Assembly (NCBI RefSeq): GCF_003332885.2
Contig: NZ_QOWJ01000004.1
Span: 186,001-250,000 of the forward strand
Source of the DNA: Paracnuella aquatica
GTDB lineage: Bacteria > Bacteroidota > Bacteroidia > Chitinophagales > Chitinophagaceae
Length of the DNA: 64,000 nucleotides
Direction of reading: 5' to 3'
Below the pieces are notes generated by a model. The model saw nothing but the letters and a program-made list of their open reading frames with translations. It was not told the DNA's origin and did not search any database. Both the position numbers and the translations under genes were made by a program. Of this stretch, positions 44,506 to 52,821 are shown one piece after another; position 1 is the first letter of the stretch, and every line of letters begins with the position of its first letter.

Positions 44506-45570
44506 TTACACGGCTACCAGCCAGTTGTACCGGTCTTCGCTCCTGCCGTAACGGATGTCGTCGAGCAGGCGCTTGGCCTCGGGCATTACCTGCCAGGCGG
44601 CAACGTCGAAGGTCATCACAAAATCTTTGTAGCGCAGCTCCTTAATGGGCGAAACAGTGGCCGCCGTGCCAGTGCCAAACACTTCTTTCAGCTCGCCAGC
44701 CTTGTAGGCTTCCATTAATTCGTCTATGGAAATAGGACGCTCTTCAATCTCCAGCCCCATTTCTTTCAGAATGGTGAGCACACTCATACGGGTAACGCCG
44801 TTGAGAATGGTGCCCGCTTCCAGATCGGGGGTAACTGCCTTATTTCCAAGAATAAATACCACGTTCATAGTGCCGATTTCCTGCACATATTTGTGCTCAT
44901 AGGCATCGGTCCACAACACCTGGTCGTAGCCTTTTTCTTTGGCAATATGTGTTGCCAGCATAGAGGCTCCGTAGTTGCCCGCAGCTTTTGCGTAGCCGAT
45001 GCCGCCTTTTACGGCACGTACATATTGCTCTTCCACGTAAATGCGCATCGGCGTTCCGTAGTATGGGCCGGTGGGGCTCAGGATCACCAGGAACTTATAT
45101 TTTTCCGAAGGACGAACGCCAATGGCTTCATCACTCGAAAACATAAACGGCCGGATGTACAAGGAGTGGTCGGGCAGCGACGGAATCCAGGCCCGCTCCA
45201 GGTCAATCAGCTGGCGGATGCCTTCTACAAAAATATCTTCGGGCACAGCCGGCATCATCATGCGTTCGGCCGAAATATTAAAGCGCTTGAAATTGTCGTG
45301 CAGGCGAAACACCACCGCGTTGCCGGCTTCGTCTTTATAAGCTTTGATGCCTTCGAAAATAGCCTGACCATAATGCAGCGCAGCCACCGACGGATCGAGG
45401 CTCAGCGGGGCATATGGGCGAATATTGACATTGCTCCAGGTGCCGTTATCATAGTCGGCCTCGAGCATATAATCGGTAAACACTTTTCCGAAAGGAATAT
45501 TTTCCAGCGTCAGGCCTTCCAGTTTGCTATGGGCAGCCTTTGTAACCGGAATATCCATAGTGGCAGTCAT
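44506..45570 (-). CDS. ilvE: Branched-chain amino acid aminotransferase
   Basis: 354 residues, the longer (BCAT type II) form. The pyridoxal-phosphate lysine is K195 in GGIGYAKAAGNYGASM. Substrate and cofactor landmarks are LHYGQAIFEGIKAY, LYIRPFMFSSDEAIGVRPS, EIGTMNVVFIL and FGTGTAATVSPI. It interconverts valine, leucine and isoleucine with their 2-keto acids. In Bacteroidota it also supplies precursors of branched fatty acids. It appears to be monocistronic and is divergent from the proline-rich gene at 45636. Confidence 0.95.
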   Translation of the reverse strand: MTATMDIPVTKAAHSKLEGLTLENIPFGKVFTDYMLEADYDNGTWSNVNIRPYAPLSLDPSVAALHYGQAIFEGIKAYKDEAGNAVVFRLHDNFKRFNISAERMMMPAVPEDIFVEGIRQLIDLERAWIPSLPDHSLYIRPFMFSSDEAIGVRPSEKYKFLVILSPTGPYYGTPMRIYVEEQYVRAVKGGIGYAKAAGNYGASMLATHIAKEKGYDQVLWTDAYEHKYVQEIGTMNVVFILGNKAVTPDLEAGTILNGVTRMSVLTILKEMGLEIEERPISIDELMEAYKAGELKEVFGTGTAATVSPIKELRYKDFVMTFDVAAWQVMPEAKRLLDDIRYGRSEDRYNWLVAV

Positions 45571-45635
45571 AATGTGAGTATTTTAGCAGCGCAATGTACC
45601 TAAAACCGCCTGAAAACCGGTCATAAAATTGTACT

Positions 45636-46289
45636 ATGAGCCTGAACGACCTGAGCCTGAACCCGCACCTGCTTACCCAATTATACCCACACTCGCTGCT
45701 GGAAACAGAGCAAAAGGCAGTACCTGCAAAGAGAAACATAGCTATTGCACCAACACAACCGGCGAAAGAAAAAATTGAAATGCCGCCCGTTGCGCAGGTA
45801 GCCGCAACACCGCCTGCTGCAGAAACTGTATTACAGGCTCCGCCAAAAACACCCGCTTCTACCCCACCACCTATTGTAGCCGAACAACCTGTGGCCTACA
45901 GCAACACACCGTCGCTGGGCGGCAATAGGAAAGGTGTGTTGATACTAGTAAAGAATGAAACTGTTCCCTTTCTACCCGATGCGGACCTTGAATTTCTTTC
46001 TGCTATTTTAAGCGCCTGCCGCCTGAGCATAGCCGATGTTGCCATTGTTAACCTGCATCATTACCCGCAACCATACATGGCTCTGCTGGAGCAATTCACG
46101 GCCAGGCAGGTATTGCTGATGGGTGTAACGCCACAGGAAGTGGATTTACCTTTTCATTTCCCGCATTTTCAATTACAGCCATTTGACAGCCGCACTTATT
46201 TATCGGCTTATCCCCTACGCCAAATGGCACAGGACCGTTCGCTGAAAATGCAGCTCTGGGGCTGTTTGAAGCAATTGTTTGGCGTGTAG
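45636..46289 (+). CDS. Proline-rich-linker protein, possible distant DNA polymerase III psi (HolD-like) subunit
   Basis: 217 residues. A short N-terminal peptide (LNPHLLTQLYPHSLLE) is followed by an Ala/Pro-rich linker (about 27-95) and a compact C-terminal domain (about 98-217). The order resembles HolD psi: N-terminal LLTQLYPHSLL against QLGITQWSL of E. coli psi, then a strand (KGVLILV), LPDADLEFLSAILSACRLSIADVAIVNL, and the end LRQMAQDRSLKMQLWGCLKQLF, which compares with the E. coli psi end around TARAALWQQI. In E. coli, psi uses its N-terminus to bind the clamp loader and its domain to bind chi. Here the long linker is different, and no chi gene is adjacent. The match is by eye and the call is tentative; otherwise the protein is of unknown function. 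Confidence 0.65.
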   Translation: MSLNDLSLNPHLLTQLYPHSLLETEQKAVPAKRNIAIAPTQPAKEKIEMPPVAQVAATPPAAETVLQAPPKTPASTPPPIVAEQPVAYSNTPSLGGNRKGVLILVKNETVPFLPDADLEFLSAILSACRLSIADVAIVNLHHYPQPYMALLEQFTARQVLLMGVTPQEVDLPFHFPHFQLQPFDSRTYLSAYPLRQMAQDRSLKMQLWGCLKQLFGV

Positions 46290-46752
46290 CGAGGAGTTGG
46301 TAGTTGAAAGTTGATAGTTGAGAGTCGGGAGCATTCCTCTTGCTCGTCTTGTTGTTTTACTAATTGATTTTACCACCAAGCATTCCACAACATCGACCCG
46401 TCATTGCGAGGCGCCGCGGATGCTTTGACGTAATAGCTTCGCAGTGCGCCGAAGCAATCTCCTTTTATTTAAACCACAATTCGGTTTTGTTTTTTACAAA
46501 CAAAAATGGCAAAAAGATGAATGCAAATCGGGTTCAAGGAGATTGCTTCGGCGCACCAAGTGATATTCGTCTATCACGCCACTACGGCGCCTCGCAATGA
46601 CGGAAGTGCGACACACCATTATTTGCAAACATCTTTCAGGTGCAAACTATCAACAGCAATCAACTGTCAACTATCAACCGTCAACTATCAACTCTGAAAT
46701 CTCAATTACTAACTCCAAACTGCCAACTCCCGCCCACTAACTATCTTCGCGT
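46290..46752. repeat. Nested inverted-repeat element, 463-bp intergenic region
   Basis: No gene is seen. From outside in: AGTTGGTAGTTG words (46294-46330) face CAACTATCAACT words (46660-46731). A 19-bp arm CCGTCATTGCGAGGCGCCG (46398-46416) matches its exact reverse complement at 46585-46603. A 21-bp arm at 46444-46464 matches its exact reverse complement at 46536-46556; both contain GAAGCAATCTCC or its inverse. The centre (46465-46535) is AT-rich and unpaired. GTCATTGCGAGG...GAAGCAATCTC sequences are a widespread intergenic repeat in bacteria. Confidence 0.85.
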
Positions 46753-47328
46753 ATGCTCATTTTTGCTACCAATAATGAAAACAAGGCTAAAGAAGTGCAG
46801 GCCATTTTGCCGGCAGGCATACAGGTATCAACGCTGAAGGAAGCTGACATCAACCAGGACATTCCCGAGCCGTACGATACGCTGGAGGAGAATGCGCTGG
46901 AAAAGGCGCGGGTCATTCATCGTCTTACGGGCAATAATTGTTTCAGTGAAGACACCGGCCTGGAAGTGGAAGCACTGGATGGTGCGCCGGGTGTGCACAG
47001 TGCCCGCTATGCCGGCGAAGGGCGGTCGAACGAGGCCAATATAGCCCTGCTGCTGCAGAACATGGAAGGCAAAACAGCCCGCAGGGCACGCTTCCGCACG
47101 GTGGTGGCGCTTATCTGGAACAACGAAGAGCACTTGTTTGAAGGCGTGTGCACTGGGCACATTGCATTTGCCCCTACCGGCAACGGCGGTTTTGGCTACG
47201 ACCCAATATTTATCCCGGAAGGCAGCGACCGCAGTTTTGGTGAAATGACCATGGAAGAAAAAAGCCGGTATAGCCACCGCAAAAAAGCTGTGGCCCAGCT
47301 GGTAGCATTTTTGAATCAGGTATCATAA
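46753..47328 (+). CDS. rdgB: dITP/XTP pyrophosphatase (RdgB/HAM1)
   Basis: 191 residues. It hydrolyses non-canonical purine nucleoside triphosphates to monophosphates, keeping inosine and xanthosine out of nucleic acids. Motifs are ATNNENKAKEV (nucleotide binding), FSEDTGLEVEALDGAPGVHS with the catalytic acidic residues, NGGFGYDPIFIPEG and the C-terminal SHRKKAV. The gene starts 22 bp after a word-repeat region and is followed after 10 bp by an ECF sigma factor gene, so they may be co-transcribed. Confidence 0.95.
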   Translation: MLIFATNNENKAKEVQAILPAGIQVSTLKEADINQDIPEPYDTLEENALEKARVIHRLTGNNCFSEDTGLEVEALDGAPGVHSARYAGEGRSNEANIALLLQNMEGKTARRARFRTVVALIWNNEEHLFEGVCTGHIAFAPTGNGGFGYDPIFIPEGSDRSFGEMTMEEKSRYSHRKKAVAQLVAFLNQVS

Positions 47329-47338
47329 AGCAGAAATC

Positions 47339-47905
47339 TTGGAGCAGGCAGGCAACCATTTCCCTAACGAATCCGACTTAATTGATGGATGCATCCGCGG
47401 CGACCGCAAGGCACAGGCCGAGCTGTACCAGCGTTTTGCGCCCCGCATGTTTGGCGTTTGCCTGCGTTATGCAGCCAACAATGAAGAAGCCGAAGACATG
47501 CTGCAGGAAGGTTTCCTTAAAGTGTTTCGCAAGCTAGATAGCTACCGCGGCGAGGGCTCGTTTGAAGGTTGGGTGCGCCGCATTTTTGTAAACACGGCCA
47601 TTGAACATTTTAGGCGAAAAACAAGGCTGCAGCCGCTGAGCGGCACCGAAGAAGAAACCATTGAAGGCAAGTACCTGACGGCCCTGGACCATATGGCCGA
47701 AAAGGACATTGTGCAACTGGTGCAAGGCCTGCCACCGGGCTACCGTACGGTGTTCAACCTGTACGTAGTGGAAGGATACACCCACCGGCAAATTGCAGAA
47801 ATGCTGAACATATCAGAAGGCACTTCGAAATCGCAACTGTCGCGAGCCAAACAAATTTTACAGGAACTGGTACAACAGCATATCGAAAAAAGAAAAGTAC
47901 GGTAA
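47339..47905 (+). CDS. ECF-type RNA polymerase sigma factor
   Basis: 188 residues starting at TTG (47339); no ATG is available before the conserved region, and an in-frame stop lies upstream. Region 2 is visible as YQRFAPRMFGVCLRYAANNEEAEDMLQEGFLKVFR and region 4 as GYRTVFNLYVVEGYTHRQIAEMLNISEGTSKSQLSRAKQ. This is the sigma-70 group 4 plan common in Bacteroidota. The next gene, 5 bp on, encodes a single-span protein placed where the anti-sigma factor usually is. The regulon cannot be inferred. Confidence 0.93.
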   Translation: MEQAGNHFPNESDLIDGCIRGDRKAQAELYQRFAPRMFGVCLRYAANNEEAEDMLQEGFLKVFRKLDSYRGEGSFEGWVRRIFVNTAIEHFRRKTRLQPLSGTEEETIEGKYLTALDHMAEKDIVQLVQGLPPGYRTVFNLYVVEGYTHRQIAEMLNISEGTSKSQLSRAKQILQELVQQHIEKRKVR

Positions 47906-47910
47906 AACCC

Positions 47911-48702
47911 ATGCAAAAGGATTGGAAAGAACGGTTACACAATTGGACGCCCGAGCCTCCACCAGGCGGCTGGGAGCGGCTTTCCGATGCATTGCCACAG
48001 GAGCAGCAGCCGGCTTATGCGCAAAAGTTGTACGATTTTGCAGCACCGCCGCCACCCGCAGTCTGGGATGAGATTGCAAAGGAACTGAACGGAGAGCAAG
48101 CATCGCCGCCGGTCATTCAAATGTATCCGCGCAAAAGATGGCTGCAGGTGGCCAGCATTGCGGCTTCGCTCCTTTTTGCCGTATATTTTTTACCGCCGCT
48201 GTTCCGGTCTGGCGGGCAAACTACTGCTCCGGCTTCCACTCCTGTTGTGCAGCAGGGCATGCCAACCGTTAATGTTCCGACCAATGCCTTAACTGTGCCT
48301 CCGGCAGAAACTACTCCCATTGCGACAGCTGTATCAAACGAACAACCGGCGGTGTACGTTGCAAATGTGCCGCTGCCGCCAAAAGATAATGCTCCCCTGC
48401 GGATGGCCACTACCGAAAGAGCCAGTTCTGTATTGCGGTCATGGTTACCCGAAAATGAAGATGTGCCGCATGTGGGCAACTTTATCGACCGGTACATAAT
48501 ACTGCCGGTAACTGAAGATGCAGCGGTGCGTTTGCCTAAAAAATTATACGCAGCTTTTCGATGCGAAGAACAACCCGATCCATCGGGATGTTGGGAACGG
48601 CTGGCAGCGCTGCGTCGCCAGATGGCTGCCCCGGAGCAATTGGCATCAGCCGATTTCCTGGGCGTGATGGAAGTGGTGCAAAATATGGGTTCGCTTCAAT
48701 AA
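47911..48702 (+). CDS. Single-pass membrane protein, probable anti-sigma factor
   Basis: 263 residues. The first 85 are cytoplasmic and contain two similar Pro-Trp motifs (PEPPPGGWERLSDAL and APPPPAVWDEIAKEL), which may form repeated sigma-binding helices. One membrane span follows (about 77-95, WLQVASIAASLLFAVYFLPPL). The rest is a periplasmic, Pro/Thr/Ala-rich region and a small C-terminal domain with two cysteines. It begins 5 bp after the ECF sigma gene, so pairing with it is likely. No zinc-binding anti-sigma motif (HxxxCxxC) is present. Confidence 0.78.
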   Translation: MQKDWKERLHNWTPEPPPGGWERLSDALPQEQQPAYAQKLYDFAAPPPPAVWDEIAKELNGEQASPPVIQMYPRKRWLQVASIAASLLFAVYFLPPLFRSGGQTTAPASTPVVQQGMPTVNVPTNALTVPPAETTPIATAVSNEQPAVYVANVPLPPKDNAPLRMATTERASSVLRSWLPENEDVPHVGNFIDRYIILPVTEDAAVRLPKKLYAAFRCEEQPDPSGCWERLAALRRQMAAPEQLASADFLGVMEVVQNMGSLQ

Positions 48703-48751
48703 GCAATTGGCCTCACGGCATTGTAATGCGCCAGCGCAGTAAATTGCAGCT

Positions 48752-49183
48752 ATGGCCCGCATTAAACTTGACCTACCGCAATCCTTTTCATTTTTTACAG
48801 AAATACCGGTGCGCATTACCGACCTGAATTATGGCGGCCATGTGGGCAACGATACCATTCTTTCGATGGTGCACGAAGCCCGGATGCGCTTTTTGCAACA
48901 CCACGGCCTCGCCGAACTCAACCCCGACAGCGCCAGCCTGATAATGAGCGACGTGGCCGTTCAATACAAATCGGAACTGTTTTACGGCGACAAGCTAAAA
49001 GTGTATGTAACCGCATTTGATTTTAGCCGTGTTAGTTTCGACCTTGCTTATAAACTGGTGAAAAACGAAGGGGAAGATGTGGTGGCGCTGGCAAAAACCG
49101 GGATGGTTTGTTTTAACTACCAACAGCGCAAAACGGTGGCTGTGCCGCAATTATTTATTGATAAACTCTCTGCCGGCGAATAA
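48752..49183 (+). CDS. Acyl-CoA thioesterase-like hotdog protein (4HBT)
   Basis: 143 residues with a single hotdog fold. The 4HBT active-site pattern is TDLNYGGHVGNDTILSMVHEAR, with the catalytic aspartate and an HVGN turn; the later strand KSELFYGDKLKVYV matches the family. Such enzymes hydrolyse acyl-CoA or acyl-carrier thioesters in the cytoplasm. It follows the anti-sigma gene by 50 bp on the same strand and converges with aroE. The acyl substrate is unknown. Confidence 0.85.
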   Translation: MARIKLDLPQSFSFFTEIPVRITDLNYGGHVGNDTILSMVHEARMRFLQHHGLAELNPDSASLIMSDVAVQYKSELFYGDKLKVYVTAFDFSRVSFDLAYKLVKNEGEDVVALAKTGMVCFNYQQRKTVAVPQLFIDKLSAGE

Positions 49184-49215
49184 TAAAAGTCGGCTGATCT
49201 TTTTGCGGTAAATAT

Positions 49216-49977
49216 TTATGCTTTTTGCATGCTGCCGTTGGGTACTGCTTCATTCCATATGCGCCAGCTTTCCAACGCCTGCCCTACCAGCATTTCATAG
49301 CCATTGACAGTTGCGGCGCCTTTTGCTGCGCCTTTTTGTAAAAAAAGCGTTTGTTCGGGGTTATAAATTAAATCAAACAGGAGATGTTGCGGCGTGATGG
49401 CTTTGTATGGAAGCAATGGTGCGGCATCAACATGCGGGTACATGCCTACCGGCGATGTGTTGATGACCAGTAAGTGCTGCTGCATCATTGCCTCGTCCAC
49501 ATCATCATAGCCAATGGTTGCTGCGCTGCGGGTTCGGGAAACAACGGTGGCCGCAATACCCAGTTGCTGCAGCACGTACAAAACGGCTTTGGCTGCGCCG
49601 CCGGTACCAAGCACCAGTGCGTTGGTGTGTTGCGGGCCCAAATGCGGTTGCAAAGAATTTCGGAAGCCCACTACATCGGTGTTGAACCCATAGAGCTGGC
49701 CTTCCGAAATCTTGATGCAGTTGCAGGCACCGATGGCCGCAACTACATCATTTTTGTAATGTAAAAAGGAAAGTACTTCTTCCTTGTAAGGAATGGTCAC
49801 ATTCAGGCCGGCAATATCCGGATGCTGTTGCAGCAAGCCGGTTAACTGGCCAATATGTTCAAGTTCGAAGTTTTCGTAGCGGTGGCCTGCCAGCCCTTCA
49901 CGGGCAAATTTTTCAGTGAAGAATGTTTTGGAAAACGAATGTTTCAGCGTTTTCCCCAGCAGTCCGTAAAGGCTCAT
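49216..49977 (-). CDS. aroE: Shikimate dehydrogenase
   Basis: 253 residues. It reduces 3-dehydroshikimate with NADPH in aromatic amino acid synthesis. Visible are the substrate serines (HSFSKTFF), the catalytic K65 in NVTIPYKEEV, the aspartate in GFNTDVVGF, the nucleotide loop LGTGGAAKAV and the C-terminal NGYEMLVGQALESWRIW. Its ATG overlaps the stop of the upstream ComA-type gene (ATGA), so the two are translationally coupled. Confidence 0.95.
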   Translation of the reverse strand: MSLYGLLGKTLKHSFSKTFFTEKFAREGLAGHRYENFELEHIGQLTGLLQQHPDIAGLNVTIPYKEEVLSFLHYKNDVVAAIGACNCIKISEGQLYGFNTDVVGFRNSLQPHLGPQHTNALVLGTGGAAKAVLYVLQQLGIAATVVSRTRSAATIGYDDVDEAMMQQHLLVINTSPVGMYPHVDAAPLLPYKAITPQHLLFDLIYNPEQTLFLQKGAAKGAATVNGYEMLVGQALESWRIWNEAVPNGSMQKA

Positions 49978-50747
49978 TCTACTTCGGCTTTGTCTAAAAA
50001 CAAGTGAAAGGTATCGCCGCGCAAACCTACACGCATCGACTCCAAAGGAATGACTTCAGTAGGTGCAATGTTGCCCAGGTTTACATTGCAACCAAGCAAC
50101 TCGATAAAATATAGTTGCTGCTCTTTTTGCGGTGCTTCCCATAGGATTTTTTCGCCAGGAATCTGGGTCAGGATTTCCTGCACCAAACCTTCCCGCACTT
50201 CGCCCGAGCCGCGGTAAATACCAACGTTGCCACCTTCGCGGGCTTCGGCAATAACATATGATGCGCCGGCATTCAGTTCGGCCTGCATCAACTCAATCCA
50301 CTTATACGGCGGAATGATGTGTGCGGCATCTTTGCTGCCCACTTCGCTCAGCACAGTGCCATGTTTGGTGAGCTTTTCAATGTAACCACATTTTTCAGCA
50401 TGCGGAATGGTGATGGAGCCATCACTGACTTCCATGTATCGCACACCAAATTCTTTACACACGTTGATATAATCTTCAAACTGGTTGCGGATCAGGAATG
50501 CTTCAAAGAGGGTACCGCCAAAATAAACGGGCACATCGTATTCGGCATACACCGCCAGTTTTTCTTTGAGGTTGGGCGTAACGAATGATGTACCGAAACC
50601 CAGTTTCACCAGGTCGATATGCGGGTGTGCTACACTTAAAAAATTACGGGCATCCTGAACGCTCAGGCCTTTGTCCATAACCATGGTAATGCCGGACAAA
50701 CGAGGTTTGGCGATCCGTTCAGGAATTTGGGAAAGATTAAAATTCAT
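49974..50747 (-). CDS. Phosphosulfolactate synthase (ComA family)
   Basis: 257 residues of the ComA family (PF02679), which joins sulfite to phosphoenolpyruvate to give (2R)-phospho-3-sulfolactate, the first step of coenzyme M synthesis in methanogens. The TIM-barrel landmarks are GITMVMDKGLSVQDARNFL, HIDLVKLGFGTSFVTPN, PVYFGGTLFEAF, YMEVSDGSI, VIAEAREGG and LGNIAPTEVIPLESMRVGLRG. A bacterium of this type has no coenzyme M. Possible uses are sulfolactate formation or cysteate supply for sulfonolipids, both inference. It is the first gene of a coupled pair with aroE. Confidence 0.88.
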   Translation of the reverse strand: MNFNLSQIPERIAKPRLSGITMVMDKGLSVQDARNFLSVAHPHIDLVKLGFGTSFVTPNLKEKLAVYAEYDVPVYFGGTLFEAFLIRNQFEDYINVCKEFGVRYMEVSDGSITIPHAEKCGYIEKLTKHGTVLSEVGSKDAAHIIPPYKWIELMQAELNAGASYVIAEAREGGNVGIYRGSGEVREGLVQEILTQIPGEKILWEAPQKEQQLYFIELLGCNVNLGNIAPTEVIPLESMRVGLRGDTFHLFLDKAEVE

Positions 50748-50785
50748 GCGCTGCAGATTGAAACCACAACTGGTGTGATTGCGCG

Positions 50786-50793
50786 CAAAAATA
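50786..50793 (-). promoter_or_regulatory. Promoter -7 element TATTTTTG for the comA-like/aroE pair
   Basis: TATTTTTG on minus fits TAnnTTTG and lies 38 bp before the ATG at 50747, just beyond the TPR gene stop. No TTTG is found at the -33 distance. Confidence 0.5.
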
Positions 50794-50807
50794 GGGGAAA
50801 TCTTTGC

Positions 50808-52238
50808 CTATTGCCCAGATTTGCCACTACGTTTTCGTTTGTGGCGGGCTACCATTTCTGCAACCTGGCTGTTTTGCAACAATGCAGGATTGAGCGCCAG
50901 CATTTTTTTGAACAAACGCGGCGCAGCAACCAAAGCTTTTTCAAGGCACAAAAGCGCTTCTTTAGGTTTGCGTTCGGCCAACAGCACAGCGCTTAAGTAA
51001 TAATAAAAAACAGGCTTGCCATCGGTGGCTTCCAACGCTGCACTGATTTGCTGGCGGGCTTCATCGTAGTATTCGCCTTCGTACAGGCAGCGGATCAATG
51101 CTTCCCAACCGGCAGCACGCTTGGGCCGCAGCTTTACTACGTAAGAAAAATACAACAGTGCTTCTTTATACATCCCCAATTGCAATTTGCATTCACCCAT
51201 CAACAGGTTTGCTTCCTGCTGGTTGCGCTGAATGCGCAGGGAAACATCGAGCTGCTTGATGGCGCTGTTGTATTCGCCTTCGTTGTAATAAGTGCAGGCA
51301 ATTTTATAAAACAGCTTGCTATCCTCGGGATTCATGTGGGCAGCCTTACGGTAATGAATGCGGGCCTGCCCATAGTTTTTCAACCGGTCGTAACAATGGC
51401 CGATGGCTTCATAAATCACCTCTTCGGGCTTGGACAGTTCCAGTACTTTTTCCAATGCATCGATGGCTTCCTTGTATTTGCGCAGCCTGATGTATGCATC
51501 GCCCATGTTGCGGTAGGCATAATCAAATTTCTCATCGATCACCAATGCGTACTCATATGCATCAATTGCTTTTTCATACAACTTCAAGCCCTGGTAAGCC
51601 GTGGCCAGGTTGAACCAGGCCAGTTCGCTGTAAGGCTGCTCGTCGATGATCCGCATGTGCAGCCGAATACTTTCTTCGTTGCGGCCGGTAAAATCGGTCC
51701 AGAAACAAATTTTATATAATGCCTCCTCGTTGGTGGGATCTTCCTCCAATATCATTTTCAGGCAATCGAACACTTTTTCAAATTCCTCGTAATCATCGTA
51801 CACATCGGCCAACTCAAATAAGAGTTCCACCTTTTCTTCGCCTTCAAACAAACCAATGGCTGCCTCCAAAAGGGCAACAGCTTTTTCCTGCTGGTCCAGC
51901 GCCAGGTAAGCGTCGGTTTTTAAAATATACAGGTTGATGTCGTTGGCATCAAGCAGTTCGGCTTTCTCTAAAATTTCCAGCGCCTGCCGGTATTTGCGGG
52001 TGGCCAGCAGGAGGTCGGCTTTTTTGAACATGAGAGTGGCACAAAAGGGGAAATGCTCCATGGCAATGGTGGCTGCTTCCAGCGCTTTGCCCATTTCCTC
52101 GCGGTCGTCGAAGTAGTCTATGATCTGCTCAAAAGCTTCTTCCTCAATAAAAGCGCTGCTTTTTCCCAAACGGAGGTTTTCATAACTGCGCAACAATTCC
52201 TGAAGGTTCTCTTTATCAAAGTGCGGGTCTGTTTTCAT
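50808..52238 (-). CDS. Tetratricopeptide repeat protein
   Basis: 476 residues without signal peptide or membrane span. About eleven TPR-type helix pairs run through the chain, for example ALEILEKAELLDANDINLYI, AWFNLATAYQGLKLYEKAID and AYRNMGDAYIRLRKYKEAID. Such proteins are scaffolds for protein contacts; no enzymatic domain is present. The C-terminus ends in a basic stretch (MVARHKRKRSGKSGQ). The gene lies upstream of the comA-like/aroE pair with 60 bp between, but that pair seems to have its own promoter. Function unknown. Confidence 0.88.
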   Translation of the reverse strand: MKTDPHFDKENLQELLRSYENLRLGKSSAFIEEEAFEQIIDYFDDREEMGKALEAATIAMEHFPFCATLMFKKADLLLATRKYRQALEILEKAELLDANDINLYILKTDAYLALDQQEKAVALLEAAIGLFEGEEKVELLFELADVYDDYEEFEKVFDCLKMILEEDPTNEEALYKICFWTDFTGRNEESIRLHMRIIDEQPYSELAWFNLATAYQGLKLYEKAIDAYEYALVIDEKFDYAYRNMGDAYIRLRKYKEAIDALEKVLELSKPEEVIYEAIGHCYDRLKNYGQARIHYRKAAHMNPEDSKLFYKIACTYYNEGEYNSAIKQLDVSLRIQRNQQEANLLMGECKLQLGMYKEALLYFSYVVKLRPKRAAGWEALIRCLYEGEYYDEARQQISAALEATDGKPVFYYYLSAVLLAERKPKEALLCLEKALVAAPRLFKKMLALNPALLQNSQVAEMVARHKRKRSGKSGQ

Positions 52239-52370
52239 CCTACAATCCTCCGGTTACAAATTACTATTAAGCTAAAAAGGAGCCAATTATCACAACTTTT
52301 CTTTATCCCCAAACGTTAAACAGTTTGTAATAGAATTTGGAAACACTTTAGCATTTGTTAATATTTTTAC

Positions 52371-52378
52371 TATATTTG
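52371..52378 (+). promoter_or_regulatory. Promoter -7 element TATATTTG
   Basis: TATATTTG fits TAnnTTTG exactly and ends 10 bp before the ATG at 52389, implying an almost leaderless mRNA. No good TTTG lies 19-21 nt upstream. Confidence 0.6.
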
Positions 52379-52388
52379 CCTACTGCAA

Positions 52389-52745
52389 ATGAAAAATTCA
52401 GCCTTCAAATACATCTCCCTTTTTAAGCGCCAAGCCTGCACTGTTGTGCTGTTGGCGGCTTCTGTGGCTGCTTTTGCCACTTTGGGCGAAGGCAAAAAAC
52501 GCGATACAGCACAGCACAAAACCACTACCCTACTGGCCCGCACGCCCATCACCAATTTCAAGAACTTCACGCTCCGCTCCGGTTATCAATACCGCGGCAG
52601 CAGCATCATCAACACTACGGCACCTAACAAGTACATCGTGCTGAACCAGGTGATCACTTACCAAAAAGGCAATCAAACTTTTATCCTGCCCCTCAAAAAG
52701 AAGGTGCTGCTGGATAAAGTAACCTTTAGCCCCACACAACGCTAA
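52389..52745 (+). CDS. Small exported or membrane-anchored protein of unknown function
   Basis: 118 residues. After a basic start comes a hydrophobic stretch (TVVLLAASVAAFATL, about 18-32) that can be a signal peptide or anchor. The rest is basic, with a predicted beta-rich end (GYQYRGSSIINTTAPNKYIV, NQVITYQKGNQTFILPLKKK). I do not recognise a family. A consensus -7 element sits just upstream, which supports expression. It is divergent from the TPR gene and convergent with the GLPGLI-type gene. Confidence 0.7.
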   Translation: MKNSAFKYISLFKRQACTVVLLAASVAAFATLGEGKKRDTAQHKTTTLLARTPITNFKNFTLRSGYQYRGSSIINTTAPNKYIVLNQVITYQKGNQTFILPLKKKVLLDKVTFSPTQR

Positions 52746-52794
52746 GTACCAGCGGCTTCCATTTTACCGGCAAAGAACTGATTTAAAATAACTC

Positions 52795-52816
52795 AAGGGG
52801 CGTTTTGTGCCCCTTT
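52795..52816. terminator. Hairpin between convergent genes
   Basis: AAGGGGC (52795-52801) pairs with GCCCCTT (52809-52815). The T-run is short on plus (three) and absent on minus, so termination strength is uncertain. Confidence 0.5.
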
Positions 52817-52821
52817 ACCAT

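Noticed and set aside
46290-46752. CRISPR array
   Set aside because: Repeats here are inverted and nested, not regularly spaced direct repeats, and no cas genes are near.
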